Source: Colius striatus
Lineage: Eukaryota; Chordata; Aves; Coliiformes; Coliidae
Assembly: GCF_028858725.1 (NCBI RefSeq)
Contig: NC_084763.1
Location: 52,026,152 to 52,090,151, forward strand
DNA: 64,000 nucleotides
Direction: 5' to 3'
Position numbers and translations under genes: made by a program. This document shows positions 31,931 through 44,080 of the stretch, one piece after another. The notes beneath the pieces are model-generated. The model worked only from the letters and a program-made list of their open reading frames with translations, was not told where the DNA came from and ran no database searches. The first letter of the stretch is position 1, and the number at the start of each line of letters is the position of its first letter.

Positions 31931-34329
31931 AACCAGGCAAAAGATGGACACTAATTATGAGAGGGATTCAGTTCCTGACACACAGGGGTGTGACAGACAT
32001 GGTTCAGTACCATGTTAAGTACTACACAGTATCCAAGACATTTCTTGGGGCTCACAGGTATTGACATGGGAATTGCAGGAGATCTACACCTCTCTGGAAG
32101 CTCAGCTGGAGCTGCCATGCAGGCTATCGCCACGGGACACCTGAGAGCATTGGTCTCTAAAACTATGCTAAAGCATCTGCATCCCTAAGTGTAAAGTGGT
32201 CATTAATAAGCAAGGGGAGAAGATGACTATGATGTCTTCCTCCGGAGGGAACTGGTGTCTGCTGGACTTTGAAGATGCCACTCTTGTTTCACTGGCAGTA
32301 GAAGGAACCAAAAACTTTTCACTTCATATTTAGGACTAGCATTTTGGCAGGACATGCTTTTCAAAGCATTCTCATATTTGAACGATTCATATGTCTGGCA
32401 AGAGATTTGAAGTACCTATGTGCCTTGCTCTTAGACTGGCCCATGGTTATTCTGGCTGATTTTCAGTGCTACCAAAGATATCCAGTGTAGGCAACTAATT
32501 ACTCCAAAACCTCCCAAAGTCTGGAGTGCCCTCTTTACATGCTTATAGCTCTAACAATTACCAAGAGACCGACTCCACACTGATTAAACTTTAGCTTGCA
32601 TGTTTTTGTTGATTGAGAGGAATCCAAGGTTTTATAACTCAGTCATCTATTAAGTGCAGAAAACAGCCTTTCACTCACTCTCGGGCACTGTGAAGATTTC
32701 CACATGAAAGCCAGCAGGGCACTCTGATCTGTGGTAAATAGAGTCATATGCACCCAAGGTTTTGATGCACTGTGTAGTACAAACTGCAGCATTGGAAATT
32801 CACCCAAGCTGGCCACAGCCTCGAGCTGTGTCAAGAACTTCCTCCAGATCTACGGGCAGGACGCTGATGGGAGGACACATCTAACACAACAACAAATGCA
32901 GAAGACATCAAAGATCACATCAGATGACGACTGCTTCTGTTTATTATTACTGAAATGCACAAGATCTCTTCTGGACATAGCGAGTCCCAACGGTACGGGA
33001 GCAGTGTAAATCCATGGCATGTACACTGTCGTGCTCATCTGATGTACAAGATCTTTATGATCAATTATAGCTGAATGAACAAATGAATGACATACGTGAC
33101 CCCTTCCTGGTAAGGAAGGGATATCTGGGGAAAGCAGCTTCTGCCTTGTCTGTGCCTTTATTTGCAAGCTGTCGGAAATGTGTAGGAATAATTCCACTGC
33201 CAGTAGTTTACAGGCTGTTTGAGATAATCCGTGCCTTCATCAGCTTCCCCATCAACAGAGCCACAAGGGGTTATCATATAATAATTCACATCCAAATGAG
33301 CTGCTGCAGTTTCCCGCCCAGCGTGATGACTGGACCGGAATTACCCTGGGCCACCTGTCCCCGCTCACCACTGCAATGTACAGTAGAGGGATTTATCCCT
33401 TATTTGTGGTCTTTTGTCCGCAGCCGTGTTGTTTGGGTGGGGCTGCACCTGTTGGTGCCAGTGGGAATCCCTTAATTGCGGCCGCAGGGCTGGGCAGCGG
33501 AGGCTGGCCCTGCGCGCTGGCACACAAAGGCTTAGGGGAGCGCGTGAGAACTCAGTGCCCTCTTTGTGCCATGCCAACATTTGTTGCAAATCCTCTGCAG
33601 GTCTTCACGGCTCAGCTCCTGCATTCCCAGGGCTTCTGCCTGGTATTTCACATGCCAGATTGTCCTCTCTTTAGAGGGCAGAGATGCTGCCTTCCTATAT
33701 TTGGAATTCTTGGGGCCTGCAATTGTTTAAGAATAGCAAGTGAGGGACAATAATGCATTTTAAGGTGTGCTTTTGCGGACAGCATCACCAGTTCCCTTCT
33801 GTTGTAAAATGCAACTTGCGTTTACTTGGTGAGCATTGCTTTGCAATGGAGCATTACTTGCCCCATTGCTTTGAAGAGTAGTGTTAGTAATGACAGCTAA
33901 AGCCATAGAACAGGTTATATACTCTACTGAATGTGCAGAGAAGACACAACCTTCCTCTTCCCTCATAAATCACAGTTACCATGCCACCTCACTTCAGGGA
34001 GTGTCTCATTCCCTCCCTCCCCTGCTCTAGATTCCCCTTTTCCCCTAATCTCCTGGTGTTCGGAATCATCATTTTTTGCTCCCTCGTCTTCCTCCCTCCC
34101 CAGTCTTTGCCTTTCAAGTCAAATGTTACCATCTCCCACTAAAGTGCCAACTGAGAAGCCACAGATGGCACGTCCAGCCTCCACCTTTTAACTCCAGAGA
34201 CCTCTCAAGCCCACCAATAAATGTGTGCCTAGACCTTGCATTCCCAGGCTGAAGTGTGACCTGTTCATAGAGAAACTGCTTGGCTGCCCAAACCGACCGA
34301 GCGTCTGTTGGGAATCAAAGACATTCCCA
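31931..34329. other. Intergenic, no gene seen
   Basis: No exon or RNA gene recognised. A plus-strand 92-codon frame at 32731-33009 has no family resemblance. Composition becomes locally GC-richer at 33300-33560 around a NotI-type GCGGCCGC sequence. An inverted repeat TTGGGAAT/ATTCCCAA sits at 34308-34330, at the edge of the next CpG island. Confidence 0.4.
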
Positions 34330-34630
34330 AGACTCTCAACACAACAGTTTATTCCGGCATTTCCCCGTCCCGCTCCCCAGCCCCTGCCAGCTCTGGCGAT
34401 CCCTCTCGGCCAACGCCACCCAGGCGCCGGCGGCGCTGCCCGCCCGCCATCGGGGCTCTGCCGCCATCTTGTGCCGCCGCGCGGAACGGCGCGGGGAGGG
34501 AGCGACGCCGCCATGACCCGCGGGGCCTTCGTGCCGCCGAGAGCCCCGCGCTCGGCGCCTTCGTGGCCAGCCGCGCCAGCCCCTCCCACAGTGCACACTG
34601 CCGCCACGGAGCACACTGCTCCAAAACCGC
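34330..34630. promoter_or_regulatory. Isolated CpG island with YY1-type motifs
   Basis: About 300 bp of dense CpG surrounded by AT-rich DNA on both sides. GCCGCCATCTTG at 34460-34471 is an excellent YY1 consensus and GCCGCCATGAC at 34507-34517 a second partial one; YY1 motifs in this setting usually lie at or just after transcription start sites. A plus-strand ATG at 34513 in strong context opens 52 codons, and minus-strand ATG at 34466-34468 opens 43; neither resembles a known protein. It lies between ARMC3 and PTF1A, where mammals have MSRB2, but no MSRB2 sequence is visible. Confidence 0.55.
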
Positions 34631-35039
34631 CTCGCAAAGGCACAGCAAACATCAGCATTGCGGTATGACTGGAATGGCCCCGGAAAGAGCTGAAGTTGGC
34701 TTTCTGGCTAATTGTCTGCACTGGCCGGTTGCGGGGCTGCAGCCTCAGCGGCTGCTGGGCCGGGCTGGTGAGCATTGTACCCCACGTCGGCTCAGCATGA
34801 GGACTGACGTTGGTACCAATAACAAACACCGAGTTGCACCGTGAGCGACTGTGCGAAGGGAACGAGAAGGGGGCCCGGCTGGTGTCCCCTCCATCGCGCT
34901 GCAGCGCGGTGCAGCACCTGTACATCCTTCTCCTCCCCTTGCCCCACGGCAGCGTGCGGATGAGGACCCGGCATCCGGACCCCTCTTTGAACCTGTCGTA
35001 ATGGCCGTGAGGATAACCAGAGTTGAGAGCCAGCTGTTG
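34631..35039. other. Flank of the isolated CpG island, no gene seen
   Basis: Moderately GC-rich sequence falling to AT-rich. A 245-codon minus-strand frame crosses it and the island (34188-34925), with no recognisable domain and a random-looking composition. Confidence 0.4.
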
Positions 35040-35220
35040 TTGAGTTTATAAATGAGAGCTTCAGATGTAAGATTGATAGCAATTAGATTGCCACCTGCTA
35101 TCACTTTAATCCGTATCCCGCATTTTTAATTGTTAAGGGGAAGGGGGGGGCTGTTGGCACATGAATACATAAGGCCCATCTTAAAAGGCACAAAACATTA
35201 GGATTGCATCCCAGTCATTA
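35040..35220. promoter_or_regulatory. Candidate distal upstream element with E-box
   Basis: AT-rich stretch about 14 kb upstream of PTF1A, with TAGATTG, a CACCTG E-box near 35092 and CTTTAATCC/TTTTTAATTG homeodomain-type cores close together. No TC-box partner is seen. Position resembles that of the mouse autoregulatory region, but the duplicated module at 27-28 kb is the better match. Confidence 0.25.
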
Positions 35221-38200
35221 CAAGTAGGGCTGCCTGTTTTTCAGTTTTCGCCTCTACTGTTAATTTTGGTCTGATTTTTGATCAGTTTCATCCCGAGCTT
35301 TCTAGGACTTCTGTACTCTACACTTCCATCCATGATTTCATGCATTTATTTTAGCAAATGCAGACCGGTTAATTTTAGGCCTGGATGGTTCTCTCCAGTT
35401 TGGCTTCCTGACAACCTTCTGCTGTCAAGTGGCCTGCATTCATTTGCGTTGTGTCTGATTTTCAGCAGGTCCCTGTCTGAAGCCTTTTCCTCCTGGCCAT
35501 TACCCAGGTGAGCAGTCCTGTTGCAGTCAGAGTGATAATAGCTGCCAGTAATTGGTACTTTCGCAGGTTTGTAGGGTCAGGGCTTTGCTTCTTCCCTTGC
35601 TTTGGATAGCTCTAATCTGCTTTCAAGTCATGCTTCATCAGAAAAAGGGAATGCCAAGAATTTTGAAAGGTTTGCTATCATGTCCCACAAAGGGATATTG
35701 CTTGGGAGAAACACGTTGATTTTGTTGGAGAGATATACAAAATAGATTCTGATTTGCATAAGGAGCTACTGAGAGAGGGGGAACTGAATGAGAGGTCAAG
35801 GGAAAGGTTTTCATTGACTTCAAAGAACATTGGATCAGATCCATGTGGAGCATCTGCAACTTCCTTTGATGTACCAGCAAAGTGGAGGCAACAAGCCTCT
35901 CATCTCGGTGCATGCTCTACCTAAGGCTTTATGTGGAGAAAAGACTTTGAGTCGAGTACGAACCAGTCTTAGAAGACAAAGTAGATCCATGTATCGTATT
36001 TGGGAGAAGCTGTGTTTCCTCCGTGTCTGAGGTTGCAGCAAGATTGAAAGCAAATGTACCCTAGAGGTCACTGCAGAGCAGCCATTTGAGCTGCTCTGTT
36101 TTACAAGGGAGAATTGTAAACGTATTCTGGATTATTTAAGTGGTTTTGGTTCCTTTGTTTGCATTTTGAGGTGATTCTTGAGTGGTCACCGTCCATCCCT
36201 CTCCAAAACCACCCAACTGTATGCCATATGTCTAACAGGGCAGGGTCCCCAAACCACAACCCATTACCTTTCTCAGACAGAATGTCACTTCTTCACACTA
36301 CACCCTCCACCTCATGTTCCCACCTACTTCCTTCACCACACCTCACCACTCAGAGGTCTTCCTGCTGCAGAGTAGCCCAGCCTCCTCACCCTGTCTGCAT
36401 CATGTCTCCCCAGCACCCACAAGCTGTGCCCAACCTTGGTCTCACCAGCAGATAGTCTCATTTGTCCTTCTCCAGACAGAAGAATGGTTCTGATAGCAGT
36501 TAGGTCCCTGCAGCCATTGCTGTGGTTGCCACAGGCTAAGACCTTCATCACAAGCGCAGCTCTACACCTCTGATCAGCTGTAGTTATCTGTGGAGAGATG
36601 ATTCATGGACTTAGTCAAATACCATGTCAGGGGCAGAGTGGAGGAGTTTGACTGAGTTTTACTCTTTGGAGCAGTTCACCTGCTATCAATGTTTTAGACA
36701 GCGTTTTTGTACTGGCAAATTCTGCCCATTCTTGAGGCAGGTGTAGAGCAAGAAGGCGAAATCTTGCCGAAAAGAAGACAAATTGCCATAGGAGTCCTAG
36801 AAATAAGAATAGCAACAGGGCCAAAATAGTGAGCCATCATAAGCATTTCAACAGCCCTTTTCATCTGTGGATGTCAAACAATTTGCGAGAGCTGAAACAA
36901 TTAAGCCTCTCAGCAGTGCTCATACGTCAGTGATACGCAGTTTCTTTACCTATTGCTTAACTGCTGTCACCCCTGAATTAGGACAGAGGAGCTGTTCATT
37001 GCTCAAGGCGACGCTGCCTCGCAATTGAGGGTGTGAGAGGCTAACTCAAACTGTAAGACAAGGCAGCATTTAGAGTCTAGAGTTGGTCAGGCCACTGCCT
37101 TACAAAAAGAGCCATGGTTCTTTAACACCAAGTGGTCAGGCCCTCAGTTTGACGTCTCAGCTGATAAAACAGGAAAGGTGAAAGCAGGGGCAGAACCAAT
37201 CTTTTAACAGCTGGCTATAGGAGAAGACAAATTTGTAAACTGAAAGAGGGACAAAGGAAAAACATTTACCCCCCGCTTTTAATAGAGATTCATTCATAAA
37301 AGTAAAGCAAAGGCTACAAGGTCACAGAAAGTTACATGTGATCCAGTTTTGGAAAATGCCCTTCTTACAGACCCAGCCCAGAGGCAGAGTCTATTTGGGC
37401 TATTGCCAAGGAGAAGTGTCGAGAAGCCCCCTTTTTTTTTTCCTTCTGGGGGCCTAAGGAAACTCCAGCTAGACATATTGTACATGACAAGGTTTAATGA
37501 CCTTTGTTCATAATGGACCCAAGTGTGAATACCCAAGTGCATTCAGGAGAGGCCCAGGACTAAGAGGTAATGTAAAGCCTGAAACAGGGAGGGAACATTT
37601 TCTGGATTGGGAATAGGGTCATTCCTGGGGCAGTGAATGTGTGAGGGTTCATTTTGCACCTGGTATTCTGATTTACAGTGCGGTCAATCTCCTCAACTTC
37701 CCTTCCCAAGCATGAACACCTGCTTCTGGCTCTGCTCAGATCCTAACCCTTCATGAGGCTTTCTGCTTCAGAAATCCAAGAAAGCACATAGGCATCCCAT
37801 GGCTCTGTCAGAGGCATGTCACACCAGGGACTGTCACACCAGGGAGGGTTATCTCAGCTCCCCCATTCCTGAGAGGTCACACTCAACTCTTTAGCTGCTA
37901 CCCTCTACGTGCTTTTGGCCTAACAGTTGTGTTCTTGTCCTTCAGTGCTGGCTATTTCTGGAAAAGAAAACATGAATTCTCATCACCTCTCTGACTCCAG
38001 CACCTTCCTCTCTGTTGCCTTTGTCTCTTTCCTAATGCTATCCTTTCCTGTTCCTTCCCTCTATCATAAAATGCCTGAATATATCTTCTGGTCTTCCAAA
38101 AATGACACCTGAGCAAGGATGACCTGCCTGTGGCCCACATTTCTACATCCCATACATCAGTAATGTGTCAGGGCAGCACAGTCTTTGTTTCCAGAACTGA

Positions 38201-41200
38201 GCAGGCTACTCGAGCATATCTGATGACTTTTTGTTTACCTGACTTCTGTGAGAGCTTCTCTGTCTTTGACATGTTTTTCTGTAAGCCACTTTGCAAATAC
38301 CGTCCAACTGTGTGCAGAAAGGAGAGCTGGATGAGCACAGCTGATGATTGCTCTGCCACCCTCCCCAGAGCCTGCAGGCCAGAGCCCTGCAGTCACCTCC
38401 AGCATGTACCTCCAGCTGCTGACTCTGATGTGGGCATAGGACTGTGTGTTTGATCGTATCTGTGGGAAGTGGAAGGGTTTAGGCACAAGGTGAGGTTGGG
38501 CGCAGTCAAGAAAGCCAGAGCCTGGGGGATGTTACAAGGGGATTTCTGAGGAGGAAAGAGGAAGGATACCACACAGCAAGGTAAAAGTGAGGACAGTAAC
38601 AGGGAGCACAATAATGGGCATGAATCTCTCTTTCTTCTGCCCCAAGGCAAGCTGCCAATGCCTTCCACACACATTCTTCAGAGCTACTGGAACTGGTCCC
38701 CATGGACACACCTGCCTTGAGACAAATTCTTTTAGTCTTGAAAAAATCTGAGCACTTCTTCAATAAAGATATTTGCTTATAAACCTCTTTGCCTTTGTGA
38801 ACTTTGGCAGCAGCTCACACTTGGAGAGCTTTTGAGAACCCTTTCTGTAATCAGATTTCTCTGTCCTGCCCTGGAGGGACTGTGGGCAAGTCACTTCCCA
38901 CAGCTGTCTCTCAGCTTCCTATTCTGTGGCATGTGGCTCACCACTACCTCAGAGGGCTGGGGCTTGGCATCATTTATGTGTCATGAGCTGTGAAATCCAT
39001 GAGGTTAATGGGCTGCTGAGCATTACAAGACATGCTCTGAGGGTTGCTCATCACTTTGGTAAAGCAGGAGGTGGGACTGGCACAGGAGTGTGGCTTAAAA
39101 CACTTCACTGCCCAGTACAAAAAGTCATGAAGTGAATGGAAGAGGAGACAGTTCAGTTGTGTGGTGATGGGATTCTTCTACATAGCAGGGACAAGGTTGA
39201 AGACCAGAAAATACAAACATGCTTAGGAAGACTAGCTAAGTCCTCACCACCTTCTTAAAATCCAGAAAAAAAGCAAAGCTCAAACTGAGACCTTTTCAGT
39301 TCCTTCTCATGCAGGCAGCCTACTGAGCCAACTCACACTAGAGATGTTCTGGGCTGGCAAAATCCTGTCTTTGCTCTGAGAAAAGTCCCTCTTCTCTTGT
39401 TCTGACCAGAATCAGACTAGGTTGTCAACAATCTTAAAACAGAAACCACATGATTTGCAGTGTAGTGCAGCAGAAAAAAGCATCAGTACAATCCTGTGAG
39501 TACATGGTGAAAATAATGGGACTATCATTTCTGGTGAAAGGATCATGAAGCTGCTAGTAATATGAGTAACCTGTTCCTTCTTTGCTGTCTTCTCTCTGTG
39601 CTCCCATGAAAGCTATGCTGGCTCCCAAGCAAACAAGTTACTGTTTGCAAGCTGCCCTGTGTCATTCCTGCCTAAAGCTCTCTTGGAACATGAGAGACTT
39701 TTAGACTCATTTTAGACTGTGTGGCAATAGGCAGCACAGCCAGAGAATGCAGCTGCTGAATTCCTAACCAAGCCTGTACCACCTTTCCTTTCAGAAAGAG
39801 GTTAAGTATGGCACTTTATGTGCCAAAGTTGCCCTACTTGTCTTAGCTTAGGTTCTAATACCATAGCTAGAAAAATATAGACTAACTTCACCTCCTCTGT
39901 TTTGGTAATTTACCTCCCCAAACAATCAAGTACCAAAACAAGTTTTAGAAAAAGCAGGGCCTGAAGATCTGGATGCTGTTAGGAGTCATGCACAGTCTAA
40001 TTCTGGCTTGGCTGCAAATTTAATTTGTAGTCTTGAACAAGCCAATTGAATTCTTCTCATCAAGTCTTCCCTCAGTAAAATTGAGAGTAATTACTTGCAT
40101 TGTGGAGATGCTGCAAAGACTAAGAAGGCCTTTAAATAGTTTATTTAAGATGTTAAAATCTCTTTAGAATTATGTAGAAACCTCGGTTAGGATTTATAAA
40201 AAGGTTATTTAAAAACACAATGGGATAAAAAGTATCATAATTGAAACTAATTAATGGAATGAGATGTGAAGGATGGAACATAAATCTGCAGTTGCCTGTT
40301 AGGATGTATTCAGCTCAGAGAAGGAGCTGCTCTTTATTCACTGTAGCAGAACAAAATCGATGCAGATACATGAGGAGATTCTTGTAGTCTGTGATACTCT
40401 CTAATAGTGTCTTCTGTAATTATTGGTCTTTATTATTCATGATCTTGGAACACTTTGGGTCTTTAGCTGGGATCTGTCCCGGTGTGTTTGGTGCCACAGA
40501 CACAGAAGACAATGAAGTTCCCTGCCCCAAGAGCTTATGGTCAGAGCTCCTGAATGTTCATCAGTTTCCTTCAGACAAGGATGTGACCATAAATGTCAAC
40601 AGCTCTGACTACAGACATAAAATTAGTGTGTGTAAACACATCATCATGGGAGACAAGTTCAAATACATGATGAGCAACATCACATGAATTCCCCTGGCAG
40701 ATGCCTGAAGCACGAGGTAACAGTGGCATCGTGATGGCTGGTGTAACTATCAGAATACACCAGTGGCCTAGGTGTGCTCTAGGTGTGTACTGAGAGGTGT
40801 GAATGTCAGGGAGGAGGCTAGGGAGAGGCAGGGTGGTCACTCTCCTTTCTGAGACAACCCTCTCCTGATGGGAAAAGGGAGAGCAGCACACTACCTGACC
40901 AAACAATGCTTCTAAGGGCCAAACCATCTTTCCAGTAGCTGTGCAATAGGTTTTAAGAAAAAAACCCAAACAACCAGTCAATTAAAATACATCAGTACAT
41001 GAATTCAGAGCATGTGAGGATGGTGGTTTCTGTACCCCCTTTGAAGATTCTTGTGGGTAGAGACCCAAGCAGACTGAACATGTGGATCCTGATCAGAACA
41101 GGGAGGTGAGAGCCATGGGCAATGCAAGGGCATCTCTGCATGGCAGAGTGTGATGCAGCACAGGCAGATGCAGCTCAGGCAGAGGATACAGCACGCTGTT

Positions 41201-43249
41201 GCATTAACAGTCACCTCTGATGACAGTGTCACCGTCAATGGCACAACCTCAAACCTGGGGCAGCAAGTGTCTGCTTCATTCATTCTGCTTCACAGCTCTG
41301 ATGGCCTTTGGGCCATTCCAGCTGCAGTTTGCTGCAGTGATCTCTGCCTTTGTACGATGTCTCTAAAAGTTATGAAATTGTAGAAAGCATGGGAGAATGA
41401 AAAACTGCAGGGACAGATCAAGCAAAAGCAAATCCAATGCAACAAACATCAATTTTCTGAAGACATAGAACAGTTTTAAGACTGCACTAGTAAATGAACA
41501 CACCCTTTTTATTACTGAGGCAACCAAAGTGGGGAGAATGGAAACTGCCTGTTATAGGTAAAGCCAAATGAGCTGTTGCCTAGTAACTCTCAGCAGGGAA
41601 GCATTTAAACCCAGGCAGTTTAGTGAAGCTGGTGTTCTGACTCAGGGATTATTTTCTCTGGAAAAAAAAAATCTGAAGGAAGGAAAGCTCAGTTTAACAA
41701 ACATGAGATTTCTTTTCCTATTACAGCAAACCATGGTGACAATATTTGGGAGGATACAGAAATACATGAACTTGTACAAGGAAGAACAGGCAAGGCATGT
41801 TTTCAACACAGGCATCACTTTACTGAACATGTTTTTTGTTACTGATGGGTTTTTTTTTTTGCCCCAAGTACAGTAAATTTCACATTTATATTTGGATTCT
41901 GAAATACACAAGTGATAACTGAGGTCTGGAGATATTGCACAGATCATTACTATAATACCATTTCTGTTAGAGGAAGTTCCTGGAGTTCCCTACTTCAGCT
42001 CTGCTATTGGACACAGAATCAAAGTCATGGATATAAAAGAAGAAAGACTCTGTCTCCACTGGTCCATTGCCTGGAGTAGTTTTAATTCAGACCTCCTTCA
42101 GGACTTTGCTTTTATGGGTTCATGGAAAAGTCACTTAGCTTGGCTAAAGGTCTCTCACATCAAGGGGAACTCCCTCCCTCCACCTCCAAACCTTATTTGG
42201 AGATTCAGGTTATTCTTGCTTTCCTTTAGAAGGGTGTGATTATTTAACAGAAGTAAAAGCTCTGGCATGATCAGCCATGTCTCTGTATTCCTGGGTGCCA
42301 CAACTACTGTTCAGCACAGGGAAAGTCAGTTTCAGGAGGGCACTTCATGTGAGCTGCCTCAATATAGTGAGTGATGATGGTTATGAACATGAACTATTGC
42401 ATGGGTTGTTTGTAAAAATAAAATCATTACAATAAACAGGTCAACACTTAGGTCACACTGACCATGAAAAGGCAAATTGCCAAGGAGTTATTACCACAAA
42501 AATATGTATTTCATTGATGCTGATACTAGCTGGGAAGCAACACTACAATGGCCTAAGTACTAAAGTTTGAGTTCTATATTAAAAACATGAGAGTTTTTCA
42601 GAAGCCTGTTGTATGAGCTATGAAAGGAAGTTTTGTAAGACACAGAGATCCACTTCTTACTGGCCAGAGCTTAATTTGAAGTTTAATGAAACGCTGCTGA
42701 TACAGAACCTCTGGCCAGAAGATGTGGGACCACTATGGCCTAGCTGGGTGTCACATTGCAACAGAAATTATGTCCCATTAACACTATTGCAGTTATGGCC
42801 CCATATTATACTGGTACCTACTGTGCTATCCTGAATTAAGAAACTCAGGTGATGAATTCACTGTTGACTTGTGTGGGTGCAGGAGCCTTGGGGAGAGACT
42901 AGAAATACATCCTGGAGTAATCATCTCTGAGCAGTGAGTAAATATCTGTCCCCAGACAAGAAGATCTCAGAAAAGGAAGTAAAAGAGTGCTAATGCCGGA
43001 AAGTATAGGAAGTAAATGAGAGAATCTGGATGTCTCAATATATAATGAAAGTTTCAAGTTCATTGAGACAGTCACTGTACATCCTTCTCACAGGTCAACT
43101 GAGGACTTCCCTCCCAAAATTACTGATTGAAGAAAATGAGACTCAGAAAATCTCGAGTGGCTCATTATAAACAGGAAGGTTGTCTTCAGCTGGGGTTCTT
43201 TAGAGGTGATTACTGGATATTACTGTGGGTATGAACTCTACATGATAAT
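35221..43249. other. Intergenic, 8 kb, no gene seen
   Basis: AT-rich sequence without recognisable exons, RNA genes or young repeats. Open frames are short and unlike known families. MSRB motifs such as GTGWPSF or CxxC-pair exons were looked for on both strands by eye and not found. Confidence 0.45.
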
Positions 43250-44080
43250 AGACTGCAGTGAAGACTCGTTACGTTTGCAGATAATACCCAATCCTGCTAG
43301 AAGGGGCTGGAAGCACGCTGGAGGACAGTATTAGCAAGCTTAACAGTATGGAAAAACAGACATACACACAAAAGAAAAGCCCAAGATGCAATTCATGAAG
43401 CTCAATTGCATACTTTTGTACCTTAACAAAAGTAATAAACAGCACAGTTTTAGGATTGCAAAGAAATGATTAGAGGTGGTAGTTCTTTAGAAAAGGACTC
43501 AGGTATTAGAGCAGGTCAGAAAACAAGGTAGAGATGTAAGCACAGGAACACTATAACACACCCTGAATCAGGCTCTAGTCTCTGCTTCAGGCTAGGACCA
43601 GCTACAGCACTGTGTGCAGCCTTCCTCTGCACTTCAAGGAGGAAAAGGATCAATTAGGAGGAGTGCAAAACAAGGACGTCACATAAAAAGGAATGGTTGG
43701 AGGAACTGGCCCTTTCTTGTCTAGGAAAGAGATGATTGAAAGAGCCAAAGCAGCTATCCAAAATAGAAGAGTGGCTTCTGTGAAATAAGAGAGCACACAG
43801 AAGATAGCTTTGAAGATGCAGGGCACCATTGCTACCATACAGGGCTGATGGTAAATAAGCTTCAACTGCTCCAAAGCACACTTAGTGTTTTCCCCAGTTT
43901 CTAACCAACAGTAGGAAGACATGAAAGTTGCAACTCTTTACCTAGTAAGGCTGTGGAATCTCCATCACTGCATGTTTTAAGAACAGCTTCAGCAAGCATT
44001 TAGCTGGACTGAGTCAGTTGCTCCTGTGATGAGGCAAATGCAGGAGCTAAATCTAAGTCCCTTCTACTGTCATAGCCTGC
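43250..44080 (+). mobile_element. Ancient, highly diverged CR1/L3-type LINE fragment
   Basis: Phrases in CR1 order are visible through heavy decay: 'GTTTGCAGATAATACCCAA', 'AGCACGCTGGAGGACAGTAT', 'GGTAGTTCTTTAGAAAAGG', 'GGCTGTGGAATCTCCATCAC', and a tail-like 'CTAAATCTAAGTCCCTTCTA' at about 44050. Large gaps and indels lie between them, so the copy is old, comparable in age to the antisense one at 30.8-31.9 kb. Confidence 0.65.

Noticed and set aside
32731-33009. 92-codon plus-strand frame containing CVKNFLQIYGQDADG
   Set aside because: Looked protein-like for a short stretch, but there is no recognisable family and no splice or promoter context.
34188-34925. 245-codon minus-strand frame over the isolated CpG island as MSRB2 exon 1
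   Set aside because: No mitochondrial-type leader or MSRB motif follows in any phase, and no convincing donor or downstream exon was found.
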